Shown here piece after piece: positions 44,533 through 44,612 of a stretch of 44,612 nucleotides of DNA. Numbering within the stretch: the first letter of the stretch is position 1; each line of letters begins with the position of its first letter. A program made the position numbers and the translations under genes. Below the pieces are notes generated by a model that saw only the letters and a list, made by a program, of their open reading frames with translations, did not search any database and was not told the origin of the DNA. Origin of the DNA: Niabella drilacis (GTDB taxonomy: Bacteria > Bacteroidota > Bacteroidia > Chitinophagales > Chitinophagaceae); the NCBI RefSeq assembly GCF_900101395.1, contig NZ_FMZO01000029.1, positions 1-44,612 on the forward strand, read 5' to 3'.

Positions 44533-44588
44533 GGTCAGTGAGGACACTGACCGTGGCGTGGGCCGTGGTTTGTGTCCTCACAAACCAC
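44533..44588. repeat. Tandem hairpins with complementary loops
   Basis: Hairpin 1: GGTCAGTG (44533-44540), loop AGGA, CACTGACC. Hairpin 2: GTGGTTTGTG (44565-44574), loop TCCT, CACAAACCAC (44579-44588). Both stems are perfect. GTGAGGACAC (44538-44547) and GTGTCCTCAC (44572-44581) are reverse complements, so the loops can kiss or the two arms can pair with each other. It resembles a REP/BIME-type intergenic repeat. Confidence 0.75.
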
Positions 44589-44612
44589 TAGTAATTACGC
44601 ATTTTAATAAAA

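Noticed and set aside
1-44612. CRISPR arrays, tRNA or rRNA genes, intact transposases
   Set aside because: No evenly spaced repeats, cloverleaf-like sequence, rRNA motifs or transposase frames were seen on either strand by eye.

Overview
The window reads as a chromosomal segment of a Bacteroidota bacterium, most likely a soil- or host-associated member of the Chitinophagaceae (Niabella/Chitinophaga-like; the genus is a guess). Reasons: two SusC/SusD outer-membrane uptake pairs, lipoproteins of the DUF4959/DUF5000 and DUF4998 type, a TlpA-like thioredoxin, a TAnnTTTG-type promoter, few Shine-Dalgarno sites, and many hydrolases with signal peptides. Base composition is mixed, with AT-rich islands where genes have decayed.

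Layout. 1-345: a palindromic MITE-like element and an intergenic repeat. 424-1701: a DUF3472 secreted protein. 1792-8271: the most interesting locus. A Bacteroidota-type promoter leads into a class I SAM riboswitch, then a 41-codon leader ORF ending in three Met and five Cys codons, a GC-rich hairpin, a SusC/SusD pair and a TlpA-like thioredoxin. This suggests nutrient uptake repressed when SAM is plentiful and possibly tuned by Cys/Met supply. 8268-11839 (minus): a zinc alcohol dehydrogenase and a fucose/galactose-type aldose dehydrogenase, separated by an XRE regulator and a broken KilA-N gene that contains a perfect 32-bp palindrome. 11945-12982: a NdpA-like nucleoid-associated protein. 13318-15237: a multidomain PNGase F-like deglycosylase. 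15240-17224: repeats, a small membrane protein of the hydroxylaminobenzene mutase / styrene-oxide isomerase type, and AT-rich remnants, including the last residues of a DNA methylase/restriction enzyme and a multiply frameshifted gene. 17381-21046: a DHFR-like reductase, an unknown protein running into its neighbour, and an S9D glutamyl endopeptidase. 21137-21271: a tiny membrane protein. 21420-23621: a GH36 alpha-galactosidase. 23845-32535: a giant (2896 aa) NdvB-type cyclic beta-1,2-glucan synthase. 32890-34442: a beheaded membrane AraC-type regulator and a Cys/Met PLP enzyme. 34577-35977: an M60 metallopeptidase lipoprotein. 36341-44425: a second SusC/SusD locus with two accessory surface lipoproteins. 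The window ends in twin hairpins with complementary loops.

Functionally the segment looks geared to harvesting complex glycans and glycoproteins (PNGase F-like, M60, alpha-galactosidase, S9 peptidase, two Sus systems), with a separate sulfur-amino-acid-sensing import locus. Several + strand genes have lost their 3' ends at convergent junctions, and the intergenic spaces carry families of palindromic repeats. No tRNA, rRNA, CRISPR array or intact transposase was seen. All family assignments come from reading the translations; no database search was run.
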